A DNA stretch of 64,000 nucleotides from VXYL01 sp965208525. GTDB lineage: Bacteria > Pseudomonadota > Gammaproteobacteria > Pseudomonadales > Azotimanducaceae. Location of the stretch: NCBI GenBank assembly GCA_965208525.1, contig OZ242340.1, forward strand, positions 3,720,001 to 3,784,000, read 5' to 3'. Shown piece after piece: positions 61,714 through 64,000 of the stretch. The notes under the pieces are model-generated. The model was not told the origin of the DNA, did not search any database, and saw only the letters and a program-made list of their open reading frames with translations. The position numbers and the translations under genes were made by a program. Position 1 is the stretch's first letter. Each line of letters opens with the position of its first letter.

Positions 61714-62035
61714 GCGCGCCCTGACGGGCGCGTTGGCAGTTCGCCCGCGCGAACTGCATCCCTGGCGCGCCCTGACGGGCGCGTTGGCAGTTCGCCCGCG
61801 CGAACTGCATCCCTGGCGCGCCCTGACGGGCGGTTGGCAGCTCGCCCGCGCGAACTGCATCCCTGGCGCGCCCTGACGGGCGCGTTGGCAGTTCGCCCGC
61901 GCGAACTGCATCCCTGGCGCGCCCTGACGGGCGGTTGGCAGCTCGCCCGCGCGAACTGCATCCCTGGCGCGCCCTGACGGGCGCGTTGGCAGCTCGCTCG
62001 CGCGAACTGCATCCCTGGCGCGCCCTGACGGGGGC
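61714..62035. repeat. Tandem array of a 50/51-bp hairpin repeat, about 6.5 copies
   Basis: Seven copies of a core beginning CTGACGGG start at 61721, 61772, 61823, 61873, 61924, 61974 and 62025, giving periods of 51, 51, 50, 51, 50 and 51. Each unit contains two palindromes: GCGCCC/GGGCGC and GCAGTTCGC/GCGAACTGC. Units alternate between CGCGTTGGCAGTTCG and CGGTTGGCAGCTCG, suggesting a 101-bp higher-order repeat. It fills the 418-bp gap between clpB and comEC. No spacers, so not CRISPR. Confidence 0.85.
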
Positions 62036-62063
62036 GCGAGGACGTTGACGGTGGCGGAGCGGC

Positions 62064-64000
62064 TCATGGACCACAGGACCCCGTAGCCGCCACACGCCAA
62101 TAGGGGCCGCCCCTGCAGCGCTTTCGCCGCACCACGTCCGGCTCTGCGCTGGACCACTGCACGGCGCCGGAGTGCGCGGTGTTGGCAATGGTTGCGCCGG
62201 CACCGCGCAGGCGTTCCATCACGTCAGAATGTGGATGGCCGAAGCGGTTGTCGAAACCCGCGCTCACCACCGCGACACGGGGACGGGCGGTAGCGAGGAA
62301 GGACTCGGACGTGCTGCTGGTGCTGCCGTGGTGTGCCACAAGCAGGTAGTCGAGGGGTGGCACTTTGAGCCGCCGTTCGACCCGACGCTCGATGTCCCCC
62401 GGCAGCAGCGCCTGCGCGGCGCGAGTTTCGATGAGCAGGACGCACGATGCGTCGTTGGATTTCAACTCGTCGCCATGACCATGTGCTGCCTCGCGGTCAA
62501 CGAGCCCCAATGCCGGTGGATGCAGCACCGAGAACTTCACTCCGTCCCATTCCCACATGAGCCCGGCACGGCAGGGCGCGGTGGCGACGTGCGGCAGCGG
62601 CTCGCCGGCAAGAACCGTCCCCGCCGGCACCGCTCGCAGCACGCTCGCGACGCCGCCGGCGTGATCGGTGTCACCGTGGCTCGCGACCAGGATATCGAGC
62701 TCCGCCACGCCCAGGTGATTGAGCGCCGGCACTACCACCGACGCGCCGGCATCTCGCCCAGTCAAATAGCTGGGCCCGGCGTCGTACAGCAGGTTTTGCG
62801 TCTCGGTTTGCACCAGCACCGCCGTGCCTTGTCCGACATCGAACGCGGTGATCCTCACCTCGCCAAACGGCACCGGCGCTGTACTGGGAACAAACAACAG
62901 CAACGCGAGTCCAGCCGCCGCACCCACTGCCGTCGTGCGCGACACGGGCAGCAGCCACAGCGCGGCAAGACAGCCTGCCAGCACCATGTGCCAGCCCTGT
63001 ACGGGCGTCGCTTTCGGCGCGATTCGATCCGCGCTCGCGAGCATTTGCTCCATGGCATGGACGCCGAAGTCGGCACCGATCAGGAGCCAGCCACTTGGAT
63101 CGATCCAAGGCAGGAATGCGCCCGCGAGTGCAAGCGGCGTCACCGCGAACGTCACCAGCGGCACCACCACGAGATTCACCACGGGGCTAAGCGGGTGAAT
63201 GCGACCGATCAACACCGCTGTCACCGGCGCCAGCGCCACCGCCACCACGACCTGCACCCGCACTGCGGAACCGACCCAAGACTCGCCGAGCCCGCCACGC
63301 CGCCAACCAGGCTCGCCAAGCTCGGCGACGAGTTGACGCGGCGCGAAGAACGCCAGCAACGCCCCCACTGCGGCAAACGAAAGCCAAAACCCCGCATCCA
63401 GCGGCGCCATCGGGTCGAGCACCAGCACGGCGGCCATCGCCAGTGCGTACACGCGCATAGGTCGCGCCGCACGCCCTGCCAGCATTCCCGACAACGCCGC
63501 CGCCGACATGACGAAGGCACGCACCAGCGACAACCCTGCGCCGCCCAGCAGCACGTAGCCACCGGACAGCGAAAGCGCTCCCAATGCCCCCAGCACGATC
63601 GCCGGCCCGCCGAGCACGAAGGCGATCGTTCGACCGAGGAGGAACCCAAGCGCCGCCACGAGGCCCACGTGCAGACCCGATATGACGAGCAGATGCATCG
63701 TCCCCGTGCGGCGATAGCGATCCTTCGCCTCCGGGCCCAGCGCGGCTCCATCGCCGACGGTCAGCGCCCGGATGACGTCGGCGTGCGCCAGCCCCAAGCC
63801 CTCGATGCGGTCGCGGATGCTGTCCCGCAGCCGATCGACGCGTCCCCAACCCGTCGCCTCGACCTCGAGCAGCTCCCCTTCGAGCACATAGCCGGTAGCG
63901 ACTATGCCGGCGCGACGATGCCACTGTTCGGCATCGAAGACGCCGGCGTTGACAGTGCCGTGCGGTGCTCGCAGGCGAGCGACCAGACGCCAGCGCTGGC
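62064..64000 (-). CDS. comEC: DNA internalisation channel protein ComEC/Rec2 (5' end outside window)
   Basis: Partial gene: the frame stays open to the window edge (translated to 63998), so the true start is beyond 64000. Visible parts, in order, are the OB-like N-terminal domain (HGTVNAGVFDAEQWHRR), the DUF4131/competence membrane domain (MHLLVISGLHVGLVAALGFL at about 63700) with about eight membrane helices, and the C-terminal metallo-beta-lactamase-like domain with SHGDTDHAGG. It carries one strand of incoming DNA across the inner membrane in natural transformation. The last residues (RRKRCRGGPYWRVAATGS) are unusual and follow the fold. Confidence 0.93.
   Translation of the reverse strand, partial: QRWRLVARLRAPHGTVNAGVFDAEQWHRRAGIVATGYVLEGELLEVEATGWGRVDRLRDSIRDRIEGLGLAHADVIRALTVGDGAALGPEAKDRYRRTGTMHLLVISGLHVGLVAALGFLLGRTIAFVLGGPAIVLGALGALSLSGGYVLLGGAGLSLVRAFVMSAAALSGMLAGRAARPMRVYALAMAAVLVLDPMAPLDAGFWLSFAAVGALLAFFAPRQLVAELGEPGWRRGGLGESWVGSAVRVQVVVAVALAPVTAVLIGRIHPLSPVVNLVVVPLVTFAVTPLALAGAFLPWIDPSGWLLIGADFGVHAMEQMLASADRIAPKATPVQGWHMVLAGCLAALWLLPVSRTTAVGAAAGLALLLFVPSTAPVPFGEVRITAFDVGQGTAVLVQTETQNLLYDAGPSYLTGRDAGASVVVPALNHLGVAELDILVASHGDTDHAGGVASVLRAVPAGTVLAGEPLPHVATAPCRAGLMWEWDGVKFSVLHPPALGLVDREAAHGHGDELKSNDASCVLLIETRAAQALLPGDIERRVERRLKVPPLDYLLVAHHGSTSSTSESFLATARPRVAVVSAGFDNRFGHPHSDVMERLRGAGATIANTAHSGAVQWSSAEPDVVRRKRCRGGPYWRVAATGSCGP

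Noticed and set aside
61714..62035. CRISPR array
   Set aside because: The units follow each other with almost no variable spacer (period 50-51 bp of repeated sequence), and no cas gene is nearby.

Overview
This window looks like a chromosome segment of a GC-rich Gram-negative bacterium, most probably an uncultured gammaproteobacterium. It carries lipid A and LPS genes (msbA, lpxK, kdsB), galU, murB, clpB, comEC, two large TonB-dependent receptors, a type IV pseudopilin, lipoproteins and porins. Genes are tightly packed, often overlapping by 4 nt. I see no rRNA, tRNA, CRISPR array, transposase or phage gene. Taxonomy is inferred from gene content only.

Layout. 1-7.2 kb: serine hydrolase, divergent malonyl-CoA-synthetase-like and acetoacetyl-CoA ligase genes, class I fumarase, a small lipoprotein. 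7.4-14 kb: alpha/beta-hydrolase-fold protein plus LLM flavin oxidoreductase, membrane protein plus porin, FimT/GspH pseudopilin, sodium:solute symporter. 14.3-22 kb: TerB-like protein, a yejABE-type peptide ABC importer without its ATPase, a nucleotidyltransferase/small protein/DUF5990 trio, an NCS2 permease with an extra C-terminal domain. 22-33 kb: TonB receptor, threonine dehydratase, flavodoxin-like protein, ABM monooxygenase, AAA ATPase, pdxA, type II glutamine synthetase with a sigma54/NtrC-type promoter region, ThDP enzyme.

33-44 kb is the most unusual block: TPR lipoprotein, CRTAC1-type seven-repeat beta-propeller lipoprotein, a 1475-residue TonB receptor, a second CRTAC1 protein and a second exported TPR protein. 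This mirror-image envelope locus has no assigned substrate. 44-48 kb holds hisI, hisG and a ProA-like dehydrogenase overlapping hisG, then a DUF4097 protein. 48.6-64 kb is a cell-envelope and housekeeping region: murB, alkB-like, an SDR, kdsB, a single reading frame that fuses the lipid A flippase MsbA to the lipid A 4'-kinase LpxK, galU, a penicillin-acylase-family enzyme, clpB and comEC (running off the window).

Intergenic spaces hold several families of palindromic repeats: a duplicated 108-bp MITE-like unit, other dispersed hairpin repeats, an inverted pair of about 65-bp REP-like elements, a 23-bp tandem array and a 50/51-bp tandem array. The strongest leads are the MsbA-LpxK fusion and the TPR/CRTAC1/TonB/CRTAC1/TPR locus.
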